Of a stretch of DNA of 34,835 nucleotides, positions 7,386 through 17,233 are shown one piece after another; within the stretch, counting starts at the first letter, position 1, and each line of letters opens with the position of its first letter. This DNA comes from Lachnospiraceae bacterium (GTDB lineage: Bacteria; Bacillota; Clostridia; Lachnospirales; Lachnospiraceae), in the NCBI GenBank assembly GCA_017617395.1, contig JAFZWG010000077.1, positions 1 through 34,835 of the forward strand. Direction: 5' to 3'. The position numbers and the translations under genes are program-made. The notes beneath the pieces are model-generated. The model was not told the DNA's origin, made no database searches, and worked only from the letters and a program-made list of their open reading frames with translations.

Positions 7386-8303
7386 TCATTCATCATCCTT
7401 CGCGCCGCATTTGCTGCACGCGCGAAGTCCCTTCTCCTCTGCTTCCGAGAGCGTCATGCTCTGATAGGACCGACGAAGCTCGCTGCATGAAATGATCGTG
7501 TGGTAGCGGTTTCCGAAACCGGTCAGGAAGACGGTCGCCCCAACGGGGTGGTTGTCGCAGTATGTGCAGGGGCGGTATTTTTCGCCGTCCTTGTTTCGTC
7601 TCGCGCCGACCTCGGAAAATGCAACCTGCTCAATCACCAGCTTGAGATACGTGCACGTTGCCGAACGGTGATACACGGTTCCGTTGGCGGCGACATACAC
7701 CGTCTCTTCATCCTCATCCTCTTCATCCTCGTCATCCGGCTTCTCTACGGCCCGCTCGCGCCCGTGATAGCTTCCGGCGTCAATTCGCTGTACCACCGGA
7801 ATCGAGCCGACGGAAAACATACTCCCGACCGCCGAAAAGCGGTACGACACCAGAAGCGATACTCTGCCGTCCTCCTCGAACATGGAGCTTCCGGATGTGC
7901 TCACGCCGGACACCCCTCCCCGAATCCAACCGATCCAGGACGCATCCCGGATCTTCTCCCGCAGAAGGTATCCCATATAAGCCTGCGAGGCGACTCGACC
8001 GATGGCCTTGTCGATTCCCAGTTTGGCTATCAGATCGTCGGAGTCATCCTCGCTCAAAGAGGACAACTTGGAATATACGGTTCCGTACTCCGAAACCTCC
8101 CGGACAACCTCGCTCATAGCCGACTGCATCTCGCTCTGAACGCGCAGGAACAAAAACAGTTGTAAAAACACATAGACCGCAAGGAACACCACCGGCACGC
8201 AGAAGGAAGCCTCAACGGTCAGCGAAGCACCTACCGAAGGCGTCATTCTCCGTGCTTTGCGGGCCGACGCCTCGCACTCTTGTTTGATTCGCATCTCCGT
8301 CAT
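7386..8303 (-). CDS. TadE-like protein with two extracellular Cys/His modules
   Basis: A 305-residue protein. Residues 22-55 are a TadE-type pilin-like segment (ASLTVEASFCVPVVFLAVYVF). A soluble domain runs to about 185, then a very acidic linker (189-200, DDEDEEDEDEE). Two tandem copies of the same module follow: Y211-H212, C217, C246xxC249 and Y267-H268, C273, C296xxC299, each in the pattern V-hydrophobic, about 8 residues, YHxxxxCxxL, about 20 residues, CxxC. The pattern resembles metal-binding Ada-like/ComEC-tail modules (YH..C..L...PC..C). Topology would place them on the outer surface. The start at 8303 follows AAGGAGGAG. Zinc binding or disulfides at the pilus tip or base are inferred. 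Confidence 0.75.
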   Translation of the reverse strand: MTEMRIKQECEASARKARRMTPSVGASLTVEASFCVPVVFLAVYVFLQLFLFLRVQSEMQSAMSEVVREVSEYGTVYSKLSSLSEDDSDDLIAKLGIDKAIGRVASQAYMGYLLREKIRDASWIGWIRGGVSGVSTSGSSMFEEDGRVSLLVSYRFSAVGSMFSVGSIPVVQRIDAGSYHGRERAVEKPDDEDEEDEDEETVYVAANGTVYHRSATCTYLKLVIEQVAFSEVGARRNKDGEKYRPCTYCDNHPVGATVFLTGFGNRYHTIISCSELRRSYQSMTLSEAEEKGLRACSKCGAKDDE

Positions 8304-8319
8304 GGCTCCTCCTTTTCCC

Positions 8320-8399
8320 CTCTGACAGCCATTCCCGGGAAGCCCCCCGGAGAAAGTGTTTTTTTGGTATTAGAAACGACCGGGGAATAGCTGTCAGAG
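8320..8399 (-). other. Long intergenic hairpin between DUF5702 and TadE-like genes
   Basis: In the minus-strand transcript bases 8399-8383 and 8336-8320 can form an uninterrupted 17-base-pair stem (one G-U pair), with a 46-base loop that also holds a G-rich run. No T-run follows, so it is not a classical terminator. It sits directly upstream of the AAGGAGGAG of the TadE-like gene. Likely a processing or stability element within the tad mRNA, or an attenuator. Confidence 0.6.
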
Positions 8400-8411
8400 A
8401 GGAGCTCCTCA

Positions 8412-10655
8412 TCAATACGATACGGCGCAGTTCTCCTTGATTTCATACGAGGTGATCCGCTCCGGCAAAACATTGCCGAAGGAGATCCCGGTAAAGACTG
8501 CCGGACAATTTGCCGTCATCGTCGCCTCGAAACCGTACACACAATCCTTCAGCAGAAAATGCCGGTCATACTTTGTCCGAAGATTGAACTGAATAATGTC
8601 CAGCCCCCGCATCGTCAGCGTGTCCGAGCTTGTAAACAGCATCAACAACATCAAGTAATGCGAGTATGAAAGGCAAAAGCCTCCGGGCGACTCATACGCC
8701 TGTGCCGCTGCGATTCGCTTCGCCTTGGTCTGCGTGAAGGCCTCGGATAACGACAATTGAAAACTTGATGCCGTAACCAGCGCCGGAACCGCCTTTCCGC
8801 GCAAAATCTCCGCCGTCTCCAGGTACGCATTTTGAATTGCCCAGACAGCCAATATCACATATTGCGTAAGCTTGATCAAAAGCGGAAACGGAAGCAGCGC
8901 CAAAAGCTCCGCTGCAATCGCAAGTGCCTCTCCCCGCTTCGCGGAATCGGTAAACACATGAATTACGTTCATGATCGCTCGCAGTCCCAAAATGCTCTTC
9001 GTCGCCGACTTTTGATTCTGCGAATCGGAATTGTTGCCGTACAGAAGGTACTCCTGCTCATAGTGAAGCACTCCCGTTCGCTGCTCATCGGCATAGCTTG
9101 TCATATGTGTCGTCAGGTACGTAATCAGCAGCAATTTCTCCGACAAATCCACGATTCCGTCTGCCAGACGATCTAAAAGCTCCCCGAACAGATTTCCCTC
9201 CAAAACAGAGGACAGAAAGCTCGCGGACAGCGACCCCTCCGAGGACATCGAAGGAAGCAGATACAACGATTCGAGCGTCCCCATGGAATACGAGGACGGC
9301 TTGTCGGTCTCCCACCGAACGGTTGCGCCCGACAGCTCGATATCTTCACCGTAGACTCCGCCGACAATTCCGTTTGTAATCGCATCCTTGACCGCTTTCC
9401 ACAGTGAAGAACCCTGCGTGGACACCTTGACCTGGGAGTAATCGATCTCCATCCAGTCGAGGGAATACCCTTCCGCCATTCCCGGAAGGTTCATGTATAG
9501 GGATTTCCACTCCGCCATCCGGACCGGCATAACCTTCATCTTCTCTTTAAGCTGCGCAAGAATGTCGCGGTTTCGCTCCAATGTCTGCCGCATCTCCCGA
9601 AAATGATACTCGCTGCCGTCCTTTCCCTCTCCGATGTACTTCTTCATCACCTTGACACCGTCTTCGAGACTCTTGTAAAAGTCTTCCTCCACCAGCGGCT
9701 TCAACGTCTCCAGGTACTCTTCAAACTCCTCGACCATCGGCCGGTAGGTCTCCTGAAGCCGGATCAGATCGTCCAGCACTTTGATCGCTTCTTCCGTCGG
9801 CTTCAGCGCGTCAGCTATGGCGTAATACGCCGTTACGTGTCCTCGGGAAGCCGCTTCCGGAGCCTCGGCACCCGCTGCATTGGAAATTGCTGCCGCGACG
9901 TCATTGATCTGCGTTTTGATATCCACATAAGCATTTTCCATCTGTCGAAAAAACGACTCGTTGTTCATGTGAACGGACTGTGCCGTCACCGGTGCGGAAA
10001 CCGCCCGTTTGGCAAATTTCGCCATCGGCGTAAATGTTCCGTTCTCCTTCAACCGGACGCCGTCTTTATCCGTCGGAATACCGTCGAGAAGCGTCATCAG
10101 TTCAAGAATCTTTGCATCCGTCTTGGAAAGCTCCCGTTCGATGCGCTGCTGATACTCGAGCGCCTCCACCGACTTCTCGGAATCCTTCAGCAGCCTTACC
10201 GCCCGCAGCAACAGTTCCGCCAGCTCCTGCACTCCGCTCACCGCACCGGCCTCAATCATCTGGTTCCTGCAGATGGAAGGCCCTCCCTGCAGAAGCCCGA
10301 CTGTCCGGGTCAGTGCGATATCGGAAATCTCGAACGCATAGCTGTAATTTGACTTGCTCTCTCCGAAATAGCCGTTTGGAACATCCGCGGTCGGATCGGC
10401 CGCTGCCGACGCGTAGCGGGCCAGTTCCTCTTTGATGTCCACATCATAAAGGCCGTACAGCCCGTATTCATCAAACAGCGGCGCATAGTACTCTCCGAGC
10501 ACCGATTCCGCGGATGTCTGCATCGCTAGGTTGACCATCCCGACAGCCCCCTGCTGGCGCGCGGATTCCAGCCCGACCAGTACCAACGACATGACCAGCA
10601 GGAACACTACGGTCATCAGGACGGTGACCGCACCGTCAACACGATGCGGTTTCAT
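8412..10655 (-). CDS. DUF5702 protein of the tad operon (TadG-like)
   Basis: A 747-residue protein with the N-terminal motif GAVTVLMTVVFLLVMSLVLVGLE (about 8-30), a single pilin-like or signal-anchor segment. A large extracytoplasmic region of mixed helical character follows, with several long amphipathic helices (for example 280-380 and 390-430). The opening and the phrase ESVLGEYYAPLFDEYGLYGLY are typical of the DUF5702 family found in Clostridia tad loci, where it takes the place of TadG. Its start ATGA overlaps the pilin stop. A second hydrophobic stretch near 600-625 (AAELLALLPFPLLIKLTQYVILAVWA) could be membrane-inserted. The function is not known beyond association with the pilus. Confidence 0.75.
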   Translation of the reverse strand: MKPHRVDGAVTVLMTVVFLLVMSLVLVGLESARQQGAVGMVNLAMQTSAESVLGEYYAPLFDEYGLYGLYDVDIKEELARYASAAADPTADVPNGYFGESKSNYSYAFEISDIALTRTVGLLQGGPSICRNQMIEAGAVSGVQELAELLLRAVRLLKDSEKSVEALEYQQRIERELSKTDAKILELMTLLDGIPTDKDGVRLKENGTFTPMAKFAKRAVSAPVTAQSVHMNNESFFRQMENAYVDIKTQINDVAAAISNAAGAEAPEAASRGHVTAYYAIADALKPTEEAIKVLDDLIRLQETYRPMVEEFEEYLETLKPLVEEDFYKSLEDGVKVMKKYIGEGKDGSEYHFREMRQTLERNRDILAQLKEKMKVMPVRMAEWKSLYMNLPGMAEGYSLDWMEIDYSQVKVSTQGSSLWKAVKDAITNGIVGGVYGEDIELSGATVRWETDKPSSYSMGTLESLYLLPSMSSEGSLSASFLSSVLEGNLFGELLDRLADGIVDLSEKLLLITYLTTHMTSYADEQRTGVLHYEQEYLLYGNNSDSQNQKSATKSILGLRAIMNVIHVFTDSAKRGEALAIAAELLALLPFPLLIKLTQYVILAVWAIQNAYLETAEILRGKAVPALVTASSFQLSLSEAFTQTKAKRIAAAQAYESPGGFCLSYSHYLMLLMLFTSSDTLTMRGLDIIQFNLRTKYDRHFLLKDCVYGFEATMTANCPAVFTGISFGNVLPERITSYEIKENCAVSY

Positions 10656-10849
10656 TTTACGATTGCCTCGGAATTCAACTTGATGGAGTTAAAGGCCGAG
10701 CTGACAATCGAAGAAATCTCGTTTTTGAAGATCAGAACAAGTCCGATCAGGATCACAAGAATCAATATGATTTCTACTACACCGATACCGGACTGGTCCT
10801 CCCGGAAGCTGTCCAGCACTTCCTTCCACTTTCTCAACCAACGTCTCAT
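10652..10849 (-). CDS. flp: Flp-type IVb pilin
   Basis: A 65-residue major pilin candidate. The start at 10849 follows AAGGAGAAGG; an upstream in-frame ATG at 10891 would add 14 charged residues and has no ribosome site. After a basic leader (MRRWLRKWKEVLDSFREDQSG) comes IGVVEIILILVILIGLVLIF: the expected G-x-x-x-x-E pattern, with Glu five residues after the glycine at the predicted cleavage site. A short C-terminal tail follows. The size and pattern fit Flp1-family pilins, polymerised by TadA/B/C into the fibre. The gene overlaps the following DUF5702 gene by 4 bases. Confidence 0.85.
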   Translation of the reverse strand: MRRWLRKWKEVLDSFREDQSGIGVVEIILILVILIGLVLIFKNEISSIVSSAFNSIKLNSEAIVK

Positions 10850-10892
10850 TTCCTTCTCCTTTCCGCCGTCCGCACGCGAACAGCATTGCATT

Positions 10893-12341
10893 TTACAGCG
10901 ACATGAACGCAGGGATCAGAATCATTGCCAGAATGATGATCAGAATTCCTGCCATCGGCAGCAACAGTTTTGTTCCGGCCTCTTCGCCCCGCTGCTTCGC
11001 CTGCTCCCTCCGGTCGCAAAATGCCTCCGCCGCCTCCTTTCGCAGAAGCGGCAGCACTCCTGCGGAGCCCTTCTTCAGATTCTGGACCAGCACCGAGGAA
11101 AGCCGGAGATACCGGATGTTCCCGCAGCGCCGTCCGAACTCCTCGTAGGCGACCTCCTCGGAGACGCCGACCGAAAGTCGGTTTCTCGCATGAAGCATCT
11201 CCTCATACACATACTCCCGCTCCGACCGTCGTCCCCGATGTCGCACGTAGTCATCGACAATTCGCTCCCATGCAAGTCGGATTGTAGATCCGGCCTCCAT
11301 CAAAAGCGTCATCTTGCTGACCACGTCCGGATAATCGCGCAGCAGCTGATTTTCCCTCTCTTTGCGAAGTTTCTTTCGACTGCTGACACCGACGAGAATT
11401 CCGACAATTCCAAGCAATACGGCATACGCGGCAAACATCCAGGGCGAATATCTTCGCTCCTCGTAAAATTCTACCTGCTCCCCTTCCCATTGCTCCGGCA
11501 GCCGGATCTCGTTCTCATAAGCCTGGTCTTTCGAAACCTTCTCAAGCATCTCCTCAAGCGTCCTGCGGTCGACATCCGCCGCTTCACCGACACGGCACAC
11601 GAGAACAGGAATCTGCATGATCTCTTCCCAGTCACCGTACGTAAGCGTTGCGGTCAGAACAACCGGTTCCCCGTTCTCCCCGCACAATTCGGGATGAACG
11701 TTTCCGGAATAGTCGATAATCCGGTAGTCGGACGTGCTCCAGGACACGGCAATCGGCGTGCCGGGAATCCTCTCGGGAAACGTCAACGGCTTCGACACGC
11801 AGTCGACCCCCGGATTCTCCCCGAGAATCCACGAGACCATCTGCTCCTCCGCCTCCGCGGCACTTGCCAGAAGTTCCTCCGATGTCATCTGCTTCTCCGT
11901 CACGGCCATCGACAGCTCAAACTCTCCGCCCCGGTACCTTGCGATTACTTTGGCAATCCCGGTCCCCTCCTCAGGCCGGTCAATCTGATGCAGGGCTGTC
12001 GCGGCAAATCCGCCGGAAAATGCCGACCACAGCACTACCGCAGAAAGCCCGAGCGCCAGTGCAACAAAGAAGATTCCGAGTCTGCAGTCCGCCTCCGTCC
12101 GTTTCGCTCCCGGACGGTCGTTGACGTACATCGCGCGGTAATAGCTCTCCTCCGCACCGTCAAGACGAAGCTTCCGCATCAGCCATCGCTTTCCCAAAGC
12201 GACGAGATACCCTGCATACAGAAGTCTCTTTTGCCCGGCGAACCGCTCCTCCGCGGGAATTCGCGCCGCGAAAGCAAACCCGGTAATCACAGCCGCCACG
12301 GAGGCAACTCCGAGAATTGTCGCTGCCCAGATGCTTCTCAT
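10893..12341 (-). CDS. tadC: TadC-like assembly platform protein with an extracytoplasmic Ig-like insertion
   Basis: A 482-residue protein, much longer than usual TadC (about 300). TM1 lies at 5-26 and TM2 at 88-109. An extracytoplasmic region spans about 110-298, then TM3 at 299-319. The T2SSF/TadC cytoplasmic domain (330-455, with DYPDVVSKMTLLMEAGSTIRLAWERI) and C-terminal TM 460-480 follow. Residues about 165-248 read as a bacterial Ig-like domain: WSTSDYRIIDYSGNV followed by VVLTATLTYGDWEEIMQIPVLV. TadC pairs with TadB as the membrane platform driven by TadA. Here the insertion may contact the pilus or the cell wall (inference). The start follows GGAGG; 24 bases separate it from tadB. Confidence 0.8.
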   Translation of the reverse strand: MRSIWAATILGVASVAAVITGFAFAARIPAEERFAGQKRLLYAGYLVALGKRWLMRKLRLDGAEESYYRAMYVNDRPGAKRTEADCRLGIFFVALALGLSAVVLWSAFSGGFAATALHQIDRPEEGTGIAKVIARYRGGEFELSMAVTEKQMTSEELLASAAEAEEQMVSWILGENPGVDCVSKPLTFPERIPGTPIAVSWSTSDYRIIDYSGNVHPELCGENGEPVVLTATLTYGDWEEIMQIPVLVCRVGEAADVDRRTLEEMLEKVSKDQAYENEIRLPEQWEGEQVEFYEERRYSPWMFAAYAVLLGIVGILVGVSSRKKLRKERENQLLRDYPDVVSKMTLLMEAGSTIRLAWERIVDDYVRHRGRRSEREYVYEEMLHARNRLSVGVSEEVAYEEFGRRCGNIRYLRLSSVLVQNLKKGSAGVLPLLRKEAAEAFCDRREQAKQRGEEAGTKLLLPMAGILIIILAMILIPAFMSL

Positions 12342-12365
12342 GGTCCCTCCTCCGAGCGGTACCGC

Positions 12366-13073
12366 TCAAATCTCGATCAACGCCATCCGCTCCGCTGCGA
12401 TGCAGCACCCGCGATAGCACAGATACAGAACAAACATCACAAAATGACCCGCAAATCCCGCATACAGCGGTGCCAGAAACCCCGGCGAGAAGATCAGGAA
12501 ATACCCGAGCATCAGATACGGCATCGCCTTCATGATGCCGACCTCAAACTGCTTCGCCAAAAGCACGGTCTGAATCTCCCGGTATACCTCCTGCTTCTCG
12601 TACAGCGTGTCGGTGACCGCACGGATCACCTTCACCACGTCGCCGCCGGTCCGCTTTGCCATGGAAAAGATCCCCGCAAAATTCCGGATATCCGCAACGC
12701 CGCTGCGCTCTCCGAAGTCTGTGAACACGTCCTCAGCAGTGCTTCCGCTCTGCATTTTCCGCGTCATCCGAAGAAACTCCTCCGTGATCGGCTCGCGTGT
12801 TCCGAGCATCCTCGTCAGATCCTCCGCCGCATGAGCGATGCTGTTCTCCACACTGTCCCCTGCCTCCAGCGATGCCAAAAGACACTGAAGCCCGTCCCTG
12901 AAATGCTCCTCCAGTCGACGGCTTCGCCGACTCTTGAGAACATTTCTTTCGCGATACAATCGAATCAACAATACAGGCACCAAAAAGGCCAGACTTTTCC
13001 AGGTTTGGAAAAACAAAAACGCTGTCAGCAAACACATCCCGATCTGACCGAGCACAAACCGCAATTCTTTCAT
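12366..13073 (-). CDS. tadB: TadB-like type II secretion F-family protein
   Basis: A 235-residue T2SSF-domain membrane protein. The N-terminal hydrophobic segments (8-38) are followed by the cytoplasmic domain: LQCLLASLEAGDSVENSIAHAAEDL and IFSMAKRTGGDVVKVIRAVTDTL are the family signature helices. It ends with two membrane segments (about 180-225). It partners with the TadC-like protein as the pilus assembly platform. Its start overlaps the tadA stop (13070-13073), which indicates translational coupling. Confidence 0.85.
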   Translation of the reverse strand: MKELRFVLGQIGMCLLTAFLFFQTWKSLAFLVPVLLIRLYRERNVLKSRRSRRLEEHFRDGLQCLLASLEAGDSVENSIAHAAEDLTRMLGTREPITEEFLRMTRKMQSGSTAEDVFTDFGERSGVADIRNFAGIFSMAKRTGGDVVKVIRAVTDTLYEKQEVYREIQTVLLAKQFEVGIMKAMPYLMLGYFLIFSPGFLAPLYAGFAGHFVMFVLYLCYRGCCIAAERMALIEI

Positions 13074-14317
13074 ACGACCTCCAAGGTCTCCGGCAACCGA
13101 AGCCCCGCGGCCTGCAGTTTGCCCTGCCGCTTCAGCCGGTTCCCGGTCGGGCGCAGTTCGCCCAGAATACGTCCGTCCGCAGTCTCGCCGACCTCACGGA
13201 ACACAAACAGCGGATTCAGTTCGATCTCACCGTCCACGCACGCCACGATCTCCGTAATCTCCAGCACTTTCCGCGTCTTATCGCGCAGTCTGCCCAGCTG
13301 AATGATGATCTCGATTGCGGCCGCAATCTGCTTTCTTACCGCCAGCAGTGGGATTTCCTCTCCGAGCAAAGTCATTGTCTCGATTCTCGAGAGCATGTCC
13401 GCCGGAGAGTTCGCATGCCCGGTGCTCATTCCGTTGTGACCGGTGTTAAGGCTCTGCAGCATATCGATACTGGCCGCATCGCGCACCTCACCGACTACGA
13501 TTCTCGAGGGCCTCATGCGTAAAGAAGTTTTGATCAGATCACGGATTGTAATCGCGCGGTTTCCCTCCGCATTGGCATTCCGCATTTCAAGCCGTACCAG
13601 GTTCGGTATTCCGGAAAGCTGAAGCTCCGCAGAATCTTCGATCGTCACGACCCGCTCGTCCGCGGGAATGGCATCGGAAAGCGCATTCAACATCGTGGTC
13701 TTGCCCGAGCCGGTTCCGCCACTGACGAAGATGTTGTACCCTGCCTTCACCAGCGTCTGAAGCTGCGCCGCAGCCTCCGGAGAAATCGACTCAAGCTCGA
13801 TCAGCCGCTCCATCGTGATGCGTTCCTTCGGAAACTTCCGGATTGTCACGGCCGGTCCGACCAGCGATACCGGCGGTAAAACGACGTTAACGCGACTCCC
13901 GTCAGGCAACCTGGCGTCCACGATGGGATTGGCCTCGTTGACCGCACGGTTGACGCCGGCCGCAATCTTTTGGATCACGTCCGCAAGCTTCTGCTCCCCG
14001 GAAAATCTGGCCTCGCTTCGGAACAGCTCCCCGTCTTTTTCGTAGAAGATGTCATCCGGCCCGTTGACCATGATTTCCGTGATCTCCGGATCATCCATCA
14101 TATCCTGCAAAACATCGAGCCCGCGAAGCGCATGAAACACATCCCGCCTGCCGGTCAGGCGTTCCTGCACGCTCAGCGCCAGTTCCTTCGTATGCGCACG
14201 AATGCTCTGTTCAATCAAATCCCGCAGTTCATCGTCACTCAGTTCGCGCGAGCCGTCAATCGCGGCCAGCACAAACTCCGTGAGCCGAACCCGCAGTTCT
14301 TCCCGCCGTTGTCTCAT
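13070..14317 (-). CDS. tadA: TadA/CpaF pilus assembly ATPase
   Basis: A 415-residue secretion ATPase of the CpaF/TadA family, which powers Flp pilin polymerisation in the cytoplasm. The N-terminal domain contains MDDPEITEIMVNGPDDIFYEKDG and VDARLPDGSRVNVVLPP. The Walker A motif is SGGTGSGKTT (about 199-208). VVTIEDSAELQL forms the Asp box, and SRIVVGEVRDAASIDMLQSLNTGHNGMSTGHAN covers Walker B and the His box. It is complete, with every motif intact. It overlaps both tadZ (14314-14317) and tadB by 4 bases. Confidence 0.95.
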   Translation of the reverse strand: MRQRREELRVRLTEFVLAAIDGSRELSDDELRDLIEQSIRAHTKELALSVQERLTGRRDVFHALRGLDVLQDMMDDPEITEIMVNGPDDIFYEKDGELFRSEARFSGEQKLADVIQKIAAGVNRAVNEANPIVDARLPDGSRVNVVLPPVSLVGPAVTIRKFPKERITMERLIELESISPEAAAQLQTLVKAGYNIFVSGGTGSGKTTMLNALSDAIPADERVVTIEDSAELQLSGIPNLVRLEMRNANAEGNRAITIRDLIKTSLRMRPSRIVVGEVRDAASIDMLQSLNTGHNGMSTGHANSPADMLSRIETMTLLGEEIPLLAVRKQIAAAIEIIIQLGRLRDKTRKVLEITEIVACVDGEIELNPLFVFREVGETADGRILGELRPTGNRLKRQGKLQAAGLRLPETLEVV

Positions 14318-15210
14318 CCCGCCGCCTCCGCGGAGACCACTCTCCGAAGCCGATCCGCCATCCCTTCCTCGCGAAGTATCCGCTCAAGCGATCGGAATCG
14401 CTCTCCGGTCACGGAACCGAGCACGTGGATTTCATCGCACCGTTCCGCCCAGACAGGTAACGGTATTCCCGCCAGATCAACCACCAGGCAGCCGTAACCG
14501 CCCGCTTTCAATCCTTCGAAAAATGCATCCGCATCCTTCTCCGTGATCTGCAGAAAATCCGACAGTCTGGTGTATCCGCCGATGACCTTCACCGGTCCGG
14601 CATCGCGCATGCAGCAGACTGCCTTGCGATACCATTCGGCGCCATGCTCCTTCAATAGATAGGTAAGCTCCGAGACATCGTTTTCACCGGGTTTCCACTC
14701 CTTGCACGATTCCGGCCACGGACTCAGGCACAACACGACCGTGCCGGTCCGACCTCCCTGCGACTTTGCAAGCGCCATCGCGTACGCAGTGCTGTTCTCA
14801 CCGGACAGCGCAACCACGCCGTAGCAGCGGCATTCCGAAAGCGTTTTGGGCACAGCGTTCCCATGCTCCTCCGCCTCCTGCGGCCTTAGGATTACAGGAA
14901 CCATCCGGTCCGCCGGCTGATAGCGAAACAGCATTCCTTCCGTCTCCGAAAGGGCCGGATCCTCCGTCAGATTCCACACCGGAACGCGACGGCCCGCCAT
15001 GCGCTCCCGCAGTGATGAAATCTCTTCCGCTGTTCCGATTCCGGACGTATACAAAACAGCTTTGATCGGACGACTTCCCTCCCGCTTACCGAACTCCTCC
15101 GCGGAAGCATACCCCTCCACGGAGTATTCCGCCGGCAGGGCGCGCTGCATCGCAGGCACCAGCCGTTCCAGATATGTTCTGTCCTCGCAGAGAATCGCAA
15201 TCGTCTTCAT
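14314..15210 (-). CDS. TadZ/CpaE-like protein with degenerate P-loop
   Basis: A 298-residue protein. The start at 15210 follows AGGAGGAGCT; the open frame runs further upstream through the promoter and is not coding there. Residues 1-110 resemble an atypical receiver domain (TIAILCEDRTYLERLVPAMQ). From about 130 a MinD/ParA-like fold begins with GVVALSGENSTAYAMALAKS, where the Walker A lysine (KGGxGKT) is missing. A switch-like strand GYGCLVVDLAGIPLP is still recognisable. TadZ/CpaE proteins place the pilus machine at a cell site. This one probably binds but does not hydrolyse nucleotide, or has lost both. First gene of the tad operon. Confidence 0.65.
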   Translation of the reverse strand: MKTIAILCEDRTYLERLVPAMQRALPAEYSVEGYASAEEFGKREGSRPIKAVLYTSGIGTAEEISSLRERMAGRRVPVWNLTEDPALSETEGMLFRYQPADRMVPVILRPQEAEEHGNAVPKTLSECRCYGVVALSGENSTAYAMALAKSQGGRTGTVVLCLSPWPESCKEWKPGENDVSELTYLLKEHGAEWYRKAVCCMRDAGPVKVIGGYTRLSDFLQITEKDADAFFEGLKAGGYGCLVVDLAGIPLPVWAERCDEIHVLGSVTGERFRSLERILREEGMADRLRRVVSAEAAG

Positions 15211-15291
15211 AGCTCCTCCTTCGCACCGATCCGGTTTCGTTGATGCGGATTCACCGGTCCGTTTCCGCCGGTCCGCTTTCGTCGTGCCGCC

Positions 15292-15321
15292 ATCATACGT
15301 CGCCGCCACCGCCGCCGTCAA
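15292..15321 (-). promoter_or_regulatory. Candidate promoter of the tad operon
   Basis: On the minus strand TTGACG, 18 bases, TATGAT, about 75 bases upstream of the tadZ-like ATG. The spacer is very GC-rich, and TTGACC lies further upstream without a convincing -10. The repeated TGTGCA motifs at 15393-15462 lie about 80-150 bases upstream of it. Confidence 0.45.
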
Positions 15322-15392
15322 CGTTGATATCGTGTTACGCAATGTTTTCGTCACTTTTTCAGACCGCCGCAAAATTCATGGTCAAATTGCTC

Positions 15393-15407
15393 TGTGCACC
15401 TTGCACA
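15393..15407. promoter_or_regulatory. TGTGCA inverted repeat upstream of tad
   Basis: TGTGCA (15393-15398) and its inverse TGCACA (15402-15407), separated by 3 bases. The same hexamer recurs inverted at 15433-15438 and 15457-15462. Four copies in 70 bases suggest an operator, but no T-run accompanies this pair. Confidence 0.35.
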
Positions 15408-15425
15408 ATTCATTTTCTGGCGAAC

Positions 15426-15462
15426 AAAAAAATGCACAAATCCACCCTAAAAGATTTGTGCA
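15426..15462 (-). terminator. Second hairpin terminator between groEL and tad
   Basis: A perfect 10-base-pair stem TGCACAAATC-N10-GATTTGTGCA (15433-15462). On the minus strand it is followed by seven T (15426-15432). It lies 6 bases beyond the groEL terminator, so read-through into tad would meet two terminators in tandem. Confidence 0.65.
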
Positions 15463-15468
15463 CTAATC

Positions 15469-15502
15469 AAAAAACCGGGCAGCCGATCGGCCACCCGGTT
15501 TT
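15469..15502 (-). terminator. Terminator of groES-groEL
   Basis: On the minus strand CCGGGTGGCCGATCGGCTGCCCGG forms an almost fully paired stem around the palindrome GCCGATCGGC and is followed by TTTTTT. It starts about 30 bases after the groEL stop. Confidence 0.85.
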
Positions 15503-15529
15503 GATATTTCTTTACTTTTCAGTCGGATT

Positions 15530-17146
<1,617 letters not shown>

Positions 17147-17233
17147 TTAATTACTTCCTTTCCTGCCGCATTTTTCCGCAGCTATTATGCCGTCACTCGG
17201 ACAGCTCTCATCCGGCTCGCGCCGTCAATACAC

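Noticed and set aside
10644-13301. Plus-strand open frame of 885 codons opposite the tad genes
   Set aside because: It lies fully antisense to tadB, tadC and the pilin, has no ribosome site or recognisable domain, and is rich in Arg/Pro/His/Ser as expected from the reverse of GC-rich codons.
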